Part shown: positions 52,446-60,262 of the stretch, piece after piece
How the letters are laid out: each line of letters starts with the position of its first letter
Numbering within the stretch: the first letter of the stretch is position 1
NCBI GenBank assembly: GCA_013178295.1
Contig: JABLWW010000014.1
Span: forward strand, 84,077 to 148,076
Direction: 5' to 3'
DNA: 64,000 nt
From: Anaerolineae bacterium
GTDB taxonomy: Bacteria > Chloroflexota > Anaerolineae > Anaerolineales > Anaerolineaceae
The notes under the pieces: model-generated
Databases searched by the model: none
What the model saw: only the letters and a program-made list of their open reading frames with translations
What the model was told of the DNA's origin: nothing
Made by a program: the position numbers and the translations under genes

Positions 52446-54391
52446 GCCTCCACCTCCACACCGCAGGCTTGCAGGGCGGCGGCAACATCCGCCAGCCCCA
52501 GCGCCTGCAGGGTTTGGGCGCGCGGAATGGATGTCGTCAGACTCCAGCCCATGGCGTCGTAATACTCATCCAGCATGGGGTCAAAGATATCCGGCGAAAG
52601 CCGCCGAAAGCCAAAGACGGGCACATCCTCGTTTGCCATGCGGTAGGGGGGATGGTCATCGGCGCGGCGAAAGCCCTCGCGCACGTTGAACGCCCGCTCA
52701 AGGTTGATGACACGCTCACCGGCTTTGAGGAATTCAAAATAGTCCACCTCCATACCCGTTGCAGCGCGGAACATCTGCCACCACGGGCGCATGTCCAGCC
52801 CAAGCGTATCGCGCACCAAAAAGACGCAGCCCGGCAGGCTTTCGACCACCGCGCGGCTGATGGAGAACCAGCGCAGCAGTTTGCCCTTCTCCTCAGGGTT
52901 GCGTCCCTCAAAGGCTTTTTTCAGGTCAAGGTGAATCCCCAGCGCCGCCAGTTCCTCAGGCGGGAGCAGGTTAGGGTTGCACGGATAAGGCGGATACCAG
53001 CGGGTGTGGTCGGGTCCAACCTCGCTGACCGCCACCCCCAGCGCCACCATGTAAAAACTGCGCTGGGCAATGGCTTCCAGCTCCTGGTCTTTCACCGCCA
53101 GGCAAAAGCGTTCGCTGCCCTTGCCCACCTGGCGCGCCGCCCGACTGCACCCCAGCGCCAGCAGAGCGCCAAACCCCTGCCGCAGGGCAATCTTGCGCAC
53201 CAGTTCCAGCAGACCCTGACGGTCACGGCAGCCAAAGGTCAGTTCCAGCCCGTCGGTATCGGCGCGGGTGAGGATGCCCTTTTCGTAGCACTCCATCGCC
53301 CAGGCAAGCGTAAAGCCGACATGGAAGATGTCCAGCCCATAGCGGTTGCAGAGGATGGAGAGCGCCAAAACAAAGTCGAGGTCGTCAATATCCAGCAGCG
53401 AGCCAAACACCACCGGCTGCCCAGCCCAGTAGTTGCCGCCCTGCCACCCGGCATATTCCCCATCCGGGATGGTATGCAGCTTTTGGCAGGCAGGCCAGGG
53501 GCAGCTAAAACAGGCTTTGGCTTTGGTGACATAACGGTCAAGATAGGCTTCGGCGGAGATGCGCACGGCTTTGTCGCTTTCCCAGTGCATCTGCTGGGCG
53601 TTGCGCGTCATCAGGTTGCCCTGCTCGGCAAACAGACGCGCCAGCACCGGGGCACCGTAAGTTGACCAGACCGGCGTCCAGGCATCGCGCGAGGTTGCCA
53701 GGTCGAGCCGCTGGCGGTAGGTCTGATAGGCTTGCACAAAAGCGGGATAATCCGCCACGCCAATCCCACCCGTACCGCGCACGGCAATGGCTTTGAGCTT
53801 TTTACTGCCCATCACCTCACCGCAGCCAGCGCGCCCGCCGCTGTTATTGCGGTTGCCAAGGATAACACTGGCGTGCACACCGTTCTCGCCTGCGGGGCCA
53901 ATATAGCGCAGCTGCACATCCGCGTCGGGCAGTTCGCGGCGCAGGGCATCGTCGGTCTGATCAGTGGTCAGCCCCCACAGATGGCTGGCGTCGCGCAGTT
54001 CGGCATGCTCATCGCAGATGTAGAGATACACCGGGCGGTCGGCTTTGCCGTGCAGGGCGATGTAGTCGACCCCCGCGCGGCGCATCTCAGGTCCAAAAAA
54101 GCCGCCAAAACTGCCCTCTGCCACTGTGCCGCGCGGCGATTTGCACGCCACCGACATGCGCCCGTTGCCCACCGGCAGCCCGTCCAGCGGGCCGGCGCCA
54201 AAATAGAGGATGTTCTCCTCACCCAGCGGGTCGGCATGGGGCGGGATTTCATTGAAGAGCAGGCGGCTGTGCATCCCGCGTGCCCCCAGATACTGCCGCG
54301 TCCACTCAGCGGGCAGCGGTTCGCGGCGCATCGTGCCGTTGGAGAGGTTGACGCGCAGGATGGTCTGCTCGGCGGCGGCGCGCGTCCTCAT
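52442..54391 (-). CDS. Aldehyde ferredoxin oxidoreductase family protein 1 (tungsten)
   Basis: A 649-residue AOR from ATG 54391, preceded by AAAGGGGAG; its start overlaps the ferredoxin stop as ATGA. The N-terminal AOR_N domain (about 12-215) has YLGARGMHSRLL and SPRGTVAEGSFGGFFGPEMRRAG for pyranopterin binding. The cluster ligands are Cys294, Cys297, Cys302 and Cys522. The spacing CX2CX4C is one residue longer than the usual CX2CX3C. Such enzymes oxidise aldehydes to acids with ferredoxin, or run in reverse. Substrate class cannot be told. It is paired with a dedicated ferredoxin and a MoaD-like gene. Confidence 0.92.
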   Translation of the reverse strand: MRTRAAAEQTILRVNLSNGTMRREPLPAEWTRQYLGARGMHSRLLFNEIPPHADPLGEENILYFGAGPLDGLPVGNGRMSVACKSPRGTVAEGSFGGFFGPEMRRAGVDYIALHGKADRPVYLYICDEHAELRDASHLWGLTTDQTDDALRRELPDADVQLRYIGPAGENGVHASVILGNRNNSGGRAGCGEVMGSKKLKAIAVRGTGGIGVADYPAFVQAYQTYRQRLDLATSRDAWTPVWSTYGAPVLARLFAEQGNLMTRNAQQMHWESDKAVRISAEAYLDRYVTKAKACFSCPWPACQKLHTIPDGEYAGWQGGNYWAGQPVVFGSLLDIDDLDFVLALSILCNRYGLDIFHVGFTLAWAMECYEKGILTRADTDGLELTFGCRDRQGLLELVRKIALRQGFGALLALGCSRAARQVGKGSERFCLAVKDQELEAIAQRSFYMVALGVAVSEVGPDHTRWYPPYPCNPNLLPPEELAALGIHLDLKKAFEGRNPEEKGKLLRWFSISRAVVESLPGCVFLVRDTLGLDMRPWWQMFRAATGMEVDYFEFLKAGERVINLERAFNVREGFRRADDHPPYRMANEDVPVFGFRRLSPDIFDPMLDEYYDAMGWSLTTSIPRAQTLQALGLADVAAALQACGVEVEA

Positions 54392-54765
54392 GGCGTCTCC
54401 CCTTTCTGCGGCGGCATGCCCTGCCAGGCAAACGGCCACTTCCACGGCGCCACCACCTTGAACAGGCTGTGTCTGCGGCGCGCTTCTGCCAGCAGCAGAC
54501 GGCGTTCGGCTGCCGCCGCGGCTTCCTCGTAGAGAAGCGCCCCCGTCGGACAGACGGAGACGCAGGTGGGCGTCTGGGCGTCAAACAGCGGGCGCAGACA
54601 CCTCCCATCACAGTCCAGGATAGGGATATCCTGCGCCTCGCCAGAAGGTTTGAGCACACGGATGCGCCCCTCAGCGCTGAAGACCCCCTCAGCCAGCGAG
54701 GAGCAGAACGTCTGACACAGACGGCATCCGTTGCACAAATCTTCAATCACATACAGGCGTTTCAT
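54388..54765 (-). CDS. 8-Cys ferredoxin-like electron-transfer protein
   Basis: A 125-residue protein with two [4Fe-4S] motifs. Cys11-x2-Cys14-x2-Cys17-x3-Cys21 is the first. Cys52, Cys56, Cys68 and Cys72 (CVSVCPTG) make the second with wider spacing. A charged C-terminal helix (about 80-105) may dock to the AOR. This HycB/AOR-associated type would carry electrons from AOR 1, whose start codon overlaps its stop, or from AOR 2 whose gene ends 18 bp before. Confidence 0.92.
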   Translation of the reverse strand: MKRLYVIEDLCNGCRLCQTFCSSLAEGVFSAEGRIRVLKPSGEAQDIPILDCDGRCLRPLFDAQTPTCVSVCPTGALLYEEAAAAAERRLLLAEARRRHSLFKVVAPWKWPFAWQGMPPQKGETP

Positions 54766-54783
54766 ACGCTCCCAGCAAGCGGG

Positions 54784-56667
54784 TCAGGAAACATCCAGCC
54801 CGTTGTTTTCCAGGTCATCGGCGATGTCCTTCAGCCCCAGTTCTTCCAGCTTGTGGCGGCGGGGAACGCCGGTTTTGGTGTTCCATCCCTGCACCTCGTA
54901 CCACACAGGTTTAAAGCTCTCCAGAATGGTATACACCTTGCCTTTGGCGGGTCCATCGGGCATGGGGTCTTCGGTGAAGCGCGGCGGCAGGGTATCGTGC
55001 TCGGCGGTCAGCCCCAGCCGGGCGTTGTGCGCCCGCTCGACATTGGTTACCCGCGAGCCAGCTTCCAGCAGTCCTTCGTCGCTCATGGGGAAGCCGGTTA
55101 CGGCAGTATACATCTGCGGCAAAATTTTGAGCGTGCGGTAGAGGGTTTTCTCCACCGTTTCGGTGTAGTAGGTGTAGGCAAATTTGCAGGTGCCCATCAA
55201 GTCGGGGATGGCAACCACGCTCTCCCAGTAGCGCAGCTTTTCGGCGGCTTCGCGGGGGGGCATGCTGTCCAGCCCGTAGGCGCCGGGCGCCGAGATGCGC
55301 AGATGGTCAGCCCCGCGCGGACCGACAGCATAGCGGAAGTTATACACCTGCACGACGCGCGCATCCAGCGGAGCAGGCGCCATGCCCTTGACCTGCACCG
55401 CATAGCGGATGGCGTTTTTACCAATGCGCTCAGCCGCCGGAAGGATGCCGTCTGCCAGCAGTGCGCCAAAACCCTCGCGGAAGGCAATCTGGCGCGTCAG
55501 TTCCAGCACGCTGTGATAGTTGCCCCACGTCAGGTCAAGCCCGCCGGTATCGGCGGTGGTGAGGATGCCGCGCTGGAAGAGTTCAAACGAGAAGGCGAGC
55601 AGACCGCCCAGGTCAATCGTATCCATGCCGTAGCGGTTGGCAAGGTCGTTGCCCTTGAGAATCGCCGCCAGGTTATCCACCCCCACGCCGGAGCCAAACG
55701 AGACCGCCGTGCAGTACTCCGGTCCGCCGACGGTGGTACCGGCAAATTCACCGTCGGTTACTTTGGAGAGACGGTCGCACTTGAGCGAGCAGCGGTAACA
55801 GCCGATGGTGCCCACCTGATAGGTGGCAGCCAGGGCGTCCATGTCAATCTTGTGTTTGCCCTCAAACTGTCCAAACTGAAAATTGCGCGTGTTGGTGCCG
55901 CCCAGTTCGGTGTGGTGGTCCATCAGCGTGCCCAGCGTGCCGCGCCGTTTGAAATCCTGGGCGCGGGCGTCGTTGTTTTCGATTTCGCGCAGTTCCGCCG
56001 CCAGCTCATTGAAGCGGGCGGGGTCCATCATCGCCACCGGGCGGGTACTGCGGGCTGCAATGGCTTTGAGGTTCTTGCTGCCCATCACCGCCCCCAGCCC
56101 GGTGCGGGCGGCGCCGTGCTCCTTATCGCACATGATGGCGGAGATGCGCACCAGCCGCTCGCCCGCTGGACCAATGGCAGCCACCTGAAAGGCTTTGCCG
56201 TGTTCGGCTTGCAGGGCATCGGTGGTTTCGTGGACGTCTTTGCCCCACAGGTGGCGGGCGTCGCGGATTTCGACATGGTCTTCGTCAATGAGCACATAGA
56301 CGGGGTGGGCGGCTTTGCCGTAGATGAGCATCAGCCCGTATCCGGCGCGGCGCAGGGTAGGCCCAAAGAAGCCGCCCGAGTTGGCATCGCCCAAGATGCC
56401 GGTGAGCGGCGAGCGCCCGCCGACCACAATGCGCGAGGAAGACAGCGCCGGGGTGCCGGTGAGGGCGCCGGGGGCAAAGATGAGGATGTTTTCGGGTCCC
56501 AGCGGGTCAACGTTTTTGGGCAGCAGGTCATATTGCAGGCGCGAGGTGTAGCCGCGTCCGCCCAGATAGGTGCGCGCCAGCGCCATGCTCAGCGGCTGGA
56601 TTTGAATGTCGCCGCTGGTCAGATTGATGGTGAGCATTTTGCCGATGGCTTCTTCTGATGTCGTCAT
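54784..56667 (-). CDS. Aldehyde ferredoxin oxidoreductase family protein 2 (tungsten)
   Basis: A 627-residue AOR of the usual length. AOR_N (about 10-215) contains YLGGRGYTSRLQ, SPLTGILGDANSGGFFGP and TGLGAVMGSKNLKAI. Cluster ligands are Cys290, Cys293, Cys297 (CYRCSLKC) and Cys494, at nearly the numbering of Pyrococcus AOR. AOR 1 and AOR 2 are paralogous but clearly different, so they may act on different aldehydes or as a heteromer. GGAGAAA precedes ATG 56667. It follows the swivelling-His gene by 103 bp. Confidence 0.94.
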   Translation of the reverse strand: MTTSEEAIGKMLTINLTSGDIQIQPLSMALARTYLGGRGYTSRLQYDLLPKNVDPLGPENILIFAPGALTGTPALSSSRIVVGGRSPLTGILGDANSGGFFGPTLRRAGYGLMLIYGKAAHPVYVLIDEDHVEIRDARHLWGKDVHETTDALQAEHGKAFQVAAIGPAGERLVRISAIMCDKEHGAARTGLGAVMGSKNLKAIAARSTRPVAMMDPARFNELAAELREIENNDARAQDFKRRGTLGTLMDHHTELGGTNTRNFQFGQFEGKHKIDMDALAATYQVGTIGCYRCSLKCDRLSKVTDGEFAGTTVGGPEYCTAVSFGSGVGVDNLAAILKGNDLANRYGMDTIDLGGLLAFSFELFQRGILTTADTGGLDLTWGNYHSVLELTRQIAFREGFGALLADGILPAAERIGKNAIRYAVQVKGMAPAPLDARVVQVYNFRYAVGPRGADHLRISAPGAYGLDSMPPREAAEKLRYWESVVAIPDLMGTCKFAYTYYTETVEKTLYRTLKILPQMYTAVTGFPMSDEGLLEAGSRVTNVERAHNARLGLTAEHDTLPPRFTEDPMPDGPAKGKVYTILESFKPVWYEVQGWNTKTGVPRRHKLEELGLKDIADDLENNGLDVS

Positions 56668-56770
56668 CCGTTATTTCTCCAATTGCTGAAAAATGCGGGG
56701 GCGGGGTGTGCGGCTGGGCTGGCTGGGATGTGCCCCGCCCCCAAATCGAAGGGGTCGTGTCAGGGGGCAG

Positions 56771-58474
56771 TTATGCCCGGCTCAAAATTTCAATCACGCC
56801 GGTGTTGCCGTTGACGCGCACACGGTCGCCGCTCTTGATGCGGGCGGTGGCGTCGCCGGTGCCGACGACTGCCGGAATGCCAAACTCGCGCGCCACCACC
56901 GCAGTGTGGCTGAGCACACCGCCGGTGTCGGTGATGGCGGCTTTGATCTTGCTAAACAGCACCACCCAGGCCGGGTTGGTCATGATGCAGACCAGCACGT
57001 CGCCGTCTTTGATATCGCCAAAGTGTTCGGGGTCGGTTACCACGCGGGCAATGCCTTCGGCAATCCCAGCCGCGGCGGGCAGACCTTTGATCTGGTCCTG
57101 CACCTTGTCCTCACCGCGCTGCTCGCGGTCCCAGCGCTCGGGCCAGCCCCACAGCGTATGGTACGGCTCGACATACATCGCCCAGTGGGTCACCGTGCCA
57201 ATCCAGCTGCGCGGGCGGATTTGATAGGCTTTGTCATAAGCCATGCGCGCCTTCTTGATCACCGCCCGCCCGTCATAGCCGGTGGGGTTGGCAACATACG
57301 CGCGCAGCTGGTCGTATTCGAGGAACATGATGTCCTCGGCGTCATCCAGCAGACCTTCCTTGACCATCTTGCGCCCCACCGCCAGCAGCACCAAACGCAT
57401 GCGGGCAAAGGTGCCCTGATCCATGTAGAAGTGGTGGTCAGGGGTGAGCGGCATCATGCGCGTTGCCAGTTCAATGGCGGTGTCCAGCTTCTTGCGCTGT
57501 TCGGGGGTGGCAGAAGCCGGCACCAGCGCCTTGAGTTCCTTGATGGCGGCTTCGTGGTCTTCGGTCATGCGCTTGATCTCTTTGGGGAAGTCGTAATCAG
57601 CCGCCAGGTAGCCCTTGATGCTCTCGATGGCAGGGGTGGGGTCTTCTACCCACAGCTTGTGGATGTACTCGTGCGGGTACATCGAGGGTTTGTAGCCAAA
57701 TTCCTTGTTGTAAGTCTCCACGTCCTTGAGGAAGGCTTTGCCCTTGTCGCTCTTCTGCAGGGCGGGGAGGATGGCGGCGGCGGTTTCGCCCGCATCGAAG
57801 ATGGCTTTGAGGTCTTTATCGGCTTTGACCTTTTCTTTGAGCTTCCACAGCGCTTCCAGGCTGTCCCAGTTGCGGTCTTTGATGGAGATGAGGATGCGCC
57901 CGATGAGGGCTGGGTCGACTTTGCCGATCACCTCACCCACCACGGCGCCCAGGTCCATGGAGGACTGGAACTGCGCCAGGTTGAGAATCCAGTGCAGACG
58001 GAAGTGGCGCTCCTGGATGTCAATGGCTTCCTCGAGGAAGACCATCAATTCCTGGAGGGAAGCCGTTTCGGTGGGATAGGTATCCAGATATTCAAAATTG
58101 CGCTTGATTTCGGGCAGATAGCGCTTCTGCCACCAGTCGAGGAAGTTGGCGGCGTAGGTGCCCATAATCCAGCCGTAGTAGGGTCCCAGCATGGCAGCCG
58201 ATTCTTCTTCGCGGGGGACAATGGCGCTGTAGAGATAGCCGTTGACGCGCTTGCCAATCCAGGCTTTGCCCAGCGGGAAGCCGAAGCGGCGGTACATGTA
58301 GTCGAGGGTGGGTCCCCACCAGCCGTGCAGGCTCCAGTACATCGGCGAAATCGGTCGTGGGACGTGGTTGTCATCGTAGAACCAGAAGAGCTTTTTTTCT
58401 TCTTCGTCCTTCCACTCCACGGGGAAGTCCGCATCGCCAAAGAACGTTCCTAGAACTTGATTGGGGTCTGACAT
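56771..58474 (-). CDS. PEP-utilising swivelling-His protein (PpsA-like)
   Basis: A 567-residue protein. The last 90 residues are the PEP-utiliser mobile domain with phospho-His523 in TGGVLSHTAVVAREFGIPAV. The first 460 residues are helical, rich in Trp and Tyr, with WFYDDNHVPRPISPMYW near 30-46, a motif type also seen in rifampin phosphotransferase and phenylphosphate synthase. ATP-grasp and PEP barrel are absent. The partner ATP-grasp domain is encoded at 48052. Size and layout fit the large subunit of phenylphosphate synthase, in which the His carries phosphate from ATP to a hydroxyl substrate bound by the helical part. It is the first gene of the block, with AAGGAGAG before the ATG. Confidence 0.82.
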   Translation of the reverse strand: MSDPNQVLGTFFGDADFPVEWKDEEEKKLFWFYDDNHVPRPISPMYWSLHGWWGPTLDYMYRRFGFPLGKAWIGKRVNGYLYSAIVPREEESAAMLGPYYGWIMGTYAANFLDWWQKRYLPEIKRNFEYLDTYPTETASLQELMVFLEEAIDIQERHFRLHWILNLAQFQSSMDLGAVVGEVIGKVDPALIGRILISIKDRNWDSLEALWKLKEKVKADKDLKAIFDAGETAAAILPALQKSDKGKAFLKDVETYNKEFGYKPSMYPHEYIHKLWVEDPTPAIESIKGYLAADYDFPKEIKRMTEDHEAAIKELKALVPASATPEQRKKLDTAIELATRMMPLTPDHHFYMDQGTFARMRLVLLAVGRKMVKEGLLDDAEDIMFLEYDQLRAYVANPTGYDGRAVIKKARMAYDKAYQIRPRSWIGTVTHWAMYVEPYHTLWGWPERWDREQRGEDKVQDQIKGLPAAAGIAEGIARVVTDPEHFGDIKDGDVLVCIMTNPAWVVLFSKIKAAITDTGGVLSHTAVVAREFGIPAVVGTGDATARIKSGDRVRVNGNTGVIEILSRA

Positions 58475-58689
58475 GGTTTTCTCTCCTTAAGTTTCAATAT
58501 ACAAAGGGGACATCAAGATCAATTTTTAGGGTTATGCGTTCCGAACCAGTCAACCGCTAATGCACTACAGATAAAAGGGGATGTGTAGCACATTTTTTCT
58601 TTGGGACAGCTTCACCTCCTGTGAAAAGGATAGATGGGGGAAACTTTTTATATTGTATAACAAAACCCAAAGAAAAGCCGTGCAAATTA
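58475..58689 (-). promoter_or_regulatory. 5' leader of the AOR block
   Basis: About 209 bases of leader lie between the predicted start near 58683 and ATG 58474. It is AT-rich with a T-run near 58595. I see no known riboswitch and no gene. Confidence 0.4.
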
Positions 58690-58763
58690 ATTATAAACGA
58701 CTATCAATTATCGATAATAGTGACAAATGTCACTATTATCGATAATCGATTTATGTCTATAAT
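58690..58763. promoter_or_regulatory. Mirror-symmetric divergent promoter with tandem palindromic operators
   Basis: A 40-bp dyad (arms ATTATCGATAATAGTGACA at 58707-58725 and its exact complement at 58728-58746, centre AA) contains two copies of the perfect 12-bp palindrome ATTATCGATAAT. On each side, a TATAAT lies 17 bp beyond the ATTATC of the nearer operator: 58758-58763 on the plus strand and 58690-58695 on the minus strand. Both are 34 bp from the dyad centre. The -35 positions fall inside the operators and are poor matches to TTGACA. This suggests activator-dependent, co-regulated divergent transcription of the importer and the AOR block. Confidence 0.82.
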
Positions 58764-58977
58764 AGTATTTATCAACGCCGCACGGGTGGATGGCATGTCT
58801 TGTTCGCCAGCACCCACCGCCGCCGCAAGTCTTCTCAATCAGGAGGAGGTGTTCTTCGGCAGGAAATCCCCTAAGTTTTAAATCCCCACACAGTTCGACG
58901 CCCTGCTGCCTGCTGGCAGAGAGGCGCAAACAAAAATTTTTCTGTTTCAGCAAACTGAAAATTGAGGAGAAAAGGTC
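58764..58977 (+). promoter_or_regulatory. 5' leader of the importer operon
   Basis: About 208 bases lie between the predicted start near 58770 and ATG 58978. A small hairpin TTTCAG-CAAA-CTGAAA (about 58945-58960) precedes the ribosome site GAGGAGAAAAGG. No riboswitch family recognised. Confidence 0.45.
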
Positions 58978-60144
58978 ATGAAAAGCAAAGCGAAACTTGT
59001 ATCAGTTGTGATCAGCATGGTGGTTGTGTTGAGCCTGCTCATCAGCTGCGCACCCCAACCGGCAGCCACCGAAGCCCCTGCGCCGCAGCAGCCCGCCCAG
59101 CCCGAAGCGACTGCCGCGCCTGCCCAGCCCGAGGCATCCGCCCCGACCGAAGCACCCGCCGCACCGGCTGCTGAAGGGGCAAAGAAGATCGTCATCGGTC
59201 TCTCCAACGGCTATTTTGGCACTGACTGGCGCACCCAGCATCTCAATGCCGCCCAGCAGGTATTTGACGAAGCCAAAGCCGCCGGGTTGATCGCTCAGGA
59301 CAGCGAACTCAAAATCCAAAACGCCGGCGCCGATACCAACCAGCAGATCCAGCAATTCCGCAACATGATCAACGAAAAAGTGGACGTGCTGATGATCAAC
59401 GCCAACTCCGCCACCGCCCTCAACGAGGTAATTGACGAGGCAAAAGATGCCGGTATCCCCGTCATCTCCTTTGACCAGGCAGTTACCAACCCCTACGCCT
59501 ACAACGTGACGGTGGATCACTACGCATGGGGCAAGCGTTATGCCGAATGGCTGGCAAAAGCCCTCAACGGCAAGGGCAAAGTCGTTACCATTGACGGTCT
59601 GCCCGGTCATCCCGCCGCCGAAGCGCGCAAGAAAGCCGCCGAGGATGTCTTTGCCCAGTATCCCGACATCGAAATCCTCCAGCAAATCTACGGCATGTGG
59701 GATCAATCCAAAGCCCAAGCCGCCACCGCCGACCTGCTGGCAGCCTTCCCGCAGATTGACGGCGTCTTTGTCGAGGACTCGATGGCAATGGGCGTGATGC
59801 GCGCCTTCCAGACCGCCAACCGCACCGTCCCCACCATGACCGGCGAAGCCACCAAAGGCTACCTGCTGATGTGGAAGGACGAACTGACCAAAAACCCCGA
59901 CTTCCAAAGCTTTGCCCAGGCAAACCCGCCCGGCATCAGCGGCTCGGCGATGAAGATTGCCATCCGCGTGGCATTGGGGCGCAAGCTCAAACCACAGCCC
60001 GAAAGCACCTTCTACTATCCCATCAGCGTTACCGTGGATAAGACCAACATTGACCAGGTGCTGGAAATGCTCAAGGACAAACCCGAAACCTACTTCCTGG
60101 ATGAGTGGTTGACCGACGAAGCGGCAGATGCGCTCTTTGAATGA
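58978..60144 (+). CDS. CUT2 sugar-type binding lipoprotein
   Basis: A 388-residue protein with a signal peptide ending in LISC (lipidated Cys24) and an Ala/Pro/Glu tether to about residue 62. The periplasmic-binding-protein type I domain starts KIVIGLSNGYFGTDWRTQ. It shows the Peripla_BP_4 pattern (NMINEKVDVLMINANS, IPVISFDQAV, VTIDGLPGHPAAEAR). It is the first gene of an importer operon with one ATPase and two permeases. Divergent co-regulation with the AOR block suggests that it binds the substrate of that pathway, which could be a sugar, cyclitol or small aromatic glycoside. Confidence 0.92.
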   Translation: MKSKAKLVSVVISMVVVLSLLISCAPQPAATEAPAPQQPAQPEATAAPAQPEASAPTEAPAAPAAEGAKKIVIGLSNGYFGTDWRTQHLNAAQQVFDEAKAAGLIAQDSELKIQNAGADTNQQIQQFRNMINEKVDVLMINANSATALNEVIDEAKDAGIPVISFDQAVTNPYAYNVTVDHYAWGKRYAEWLAKALNGKGKVVTIDGLPGHPAAEARKKAAEDVFAQYPDIEILQQIYGMWDQSKAQAATADLLAAFPQIDGVFVEDSMAMGVMRAFQTANRTVPTMTGEATKGYLLMWKDELTKNPDFQSFAQANPPGISGSAMKIAIRVALGRKLKPQPESTFYYPISVTVDKTNIDQVLEMLKDKPETYFLDEWLTDEAADALFE

Positions 60145-60180
60145 GAAGCAAACTTCACGATAAATAGCCATCAGCAGCCA

Positions 60181-60216
60181 ATGGGTGATGCAGGGGAATA
60201 CCCCTGTATCACCCAT
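60181..60216 (+). other. Intercistronic hairpin after the binding-protein gene
   Basis: ATGGGTGATGCAGGGG (60181-60196) pairs with CCCCTGTATCACCCAT (60201-60216) over 16 bp with one wobble around AATA. No T-tract follows, so transcript stabilisation or partial attenuation is more likely than full termination. Confidence 0.75.
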
Positions 60217-60262
60217 GATGCTATACTATACATAAATCCGATTGTTCATCAGGGAGCCAAAC

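Noticed and set aside
58764..58977. Riboswitch in the importer leader
   Set aside because: Only small local hairpins are visible, and no conserved core of a known class could be matched.
58790..58981. A 63-codon frame inside the leader of the importer operon
   Set aside because: No ribosome site or family; the composition is that of untranslated GC-rich DNA. It would overlap the start of the binding protein.
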